Of a stretch of DNA of 64,000 bases, positions 63,876 to 64,000 are shown piece after piece; the stretch's first letter is position 1; each line of letters starts with the position of its first letter. Position numbers and translations under genes: made by a program. The notes beneath the pieces were generated by a model. It was not told where the DNA came from. It did no database searches and saw nothing but the letters and a program-made list of their open reading frames with translations. Source of the DNA: Lepidostoma basale. Lineage: Eukaryota > Arthropoda > Insecta > Trichoptera > Lepidostomatidae. The stretch covers positions 868,001 through 932,000 of the forward strand of contig JAHDVF020000047.1 in assembly GCA_022606425.2 (NCBI GenBank), written 5' to 3'.

Positions 63876-64000
63876 TTTGGTCCTATATAAGTTTAGGTTT
63901 GGTATGGTCATGTCACGCGGCGTCCAGCCGATCATTTAATACGAAGTGGTATGAAGACGATCCTTTCACCCATGGGACGTGGCAGGTTGACGTGGATGGG
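63876..64000. other. Unassigned end of window
   Basis: GC-richer than the preceding sequence (CACGCGGCGTCCAGCCGATC, CCATGGGACGTGGCAGGTTG). Too short to judge. Confidence 0.3.

Overview
This window looks like a transposon-rich intergenic or intronic stretch of an insect genome, most likely a moth or butterfly (Lepidoptera). It is AT-rich. Its coding remnants are LINE reverse transcriptases of types common in Lepidoptera, a mariner of the cecropia/Hsmar1-like type, a Helitron 3' end, and a tRNA-derived SINE. No bacterial-style gene organisation and no convincing host protein-coding gene is visible. The species call is an inference from element types.

Layout. 1-28 kb: a patchwork of short LINE 3' fragments, mainly an RTE-like family ending in GTTA repeats, with SINE copies, several MITE-like inverted repeats and many foldback units. 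28.0-31.7 kb: the best preserved gene block, a 5'-truncated LINE on the minus strand with an open ORF1 tail and an intact endonuclease/reverse transcriptase ORF2, inserted in a SINE. 31.8-51.7 kb: more LINE ends, a Helitron 3' terminus, foldback units and spacer. 51.7-54.7 kb: a complete but decayed Transib (RAG1-related) DNA transposon with RSS-heptamer-like ends and a 5-bp target duplication. 54.7-55.8 kb: very long AT and GTAT microsatellites. 55.8-64 kb: LINE fragments and a full-length 1.3-kb mariner with perfect terminal repeats and a frameshifted transposase.

The most unusual signal is a set of at least five sequence families that each carry a hammerhead-ribozyme-like core: CUGANGA or a close variant, a short stem II, GAAA, a loopless 3-4 bp stem III such as CCGG, CATG or CAGCTG, and a cleavage-type UH. 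They often occur as head-to-head inverted pairs. This is the layout expected of Penelope-like element terminal repeats that encode minimal hammerheads. Two copies of one family are flanked by perfect 12-bp direct repeats, and two copies of another show a compensated base pair in stem I. No Penelope reverse transcriptase was found, so these units are non-autonomous or relics.

The elements are nested and interdependent. A short SINE-like family shares the 3' end of the GTTA-tailed LINE, so it probably borrows that LINE's machinery. The tRNA-SINE serves as target for the ORF2-bearing LINE. An uninterrupted paralogue of the Transib target lies at 15.4-15.5 kb.
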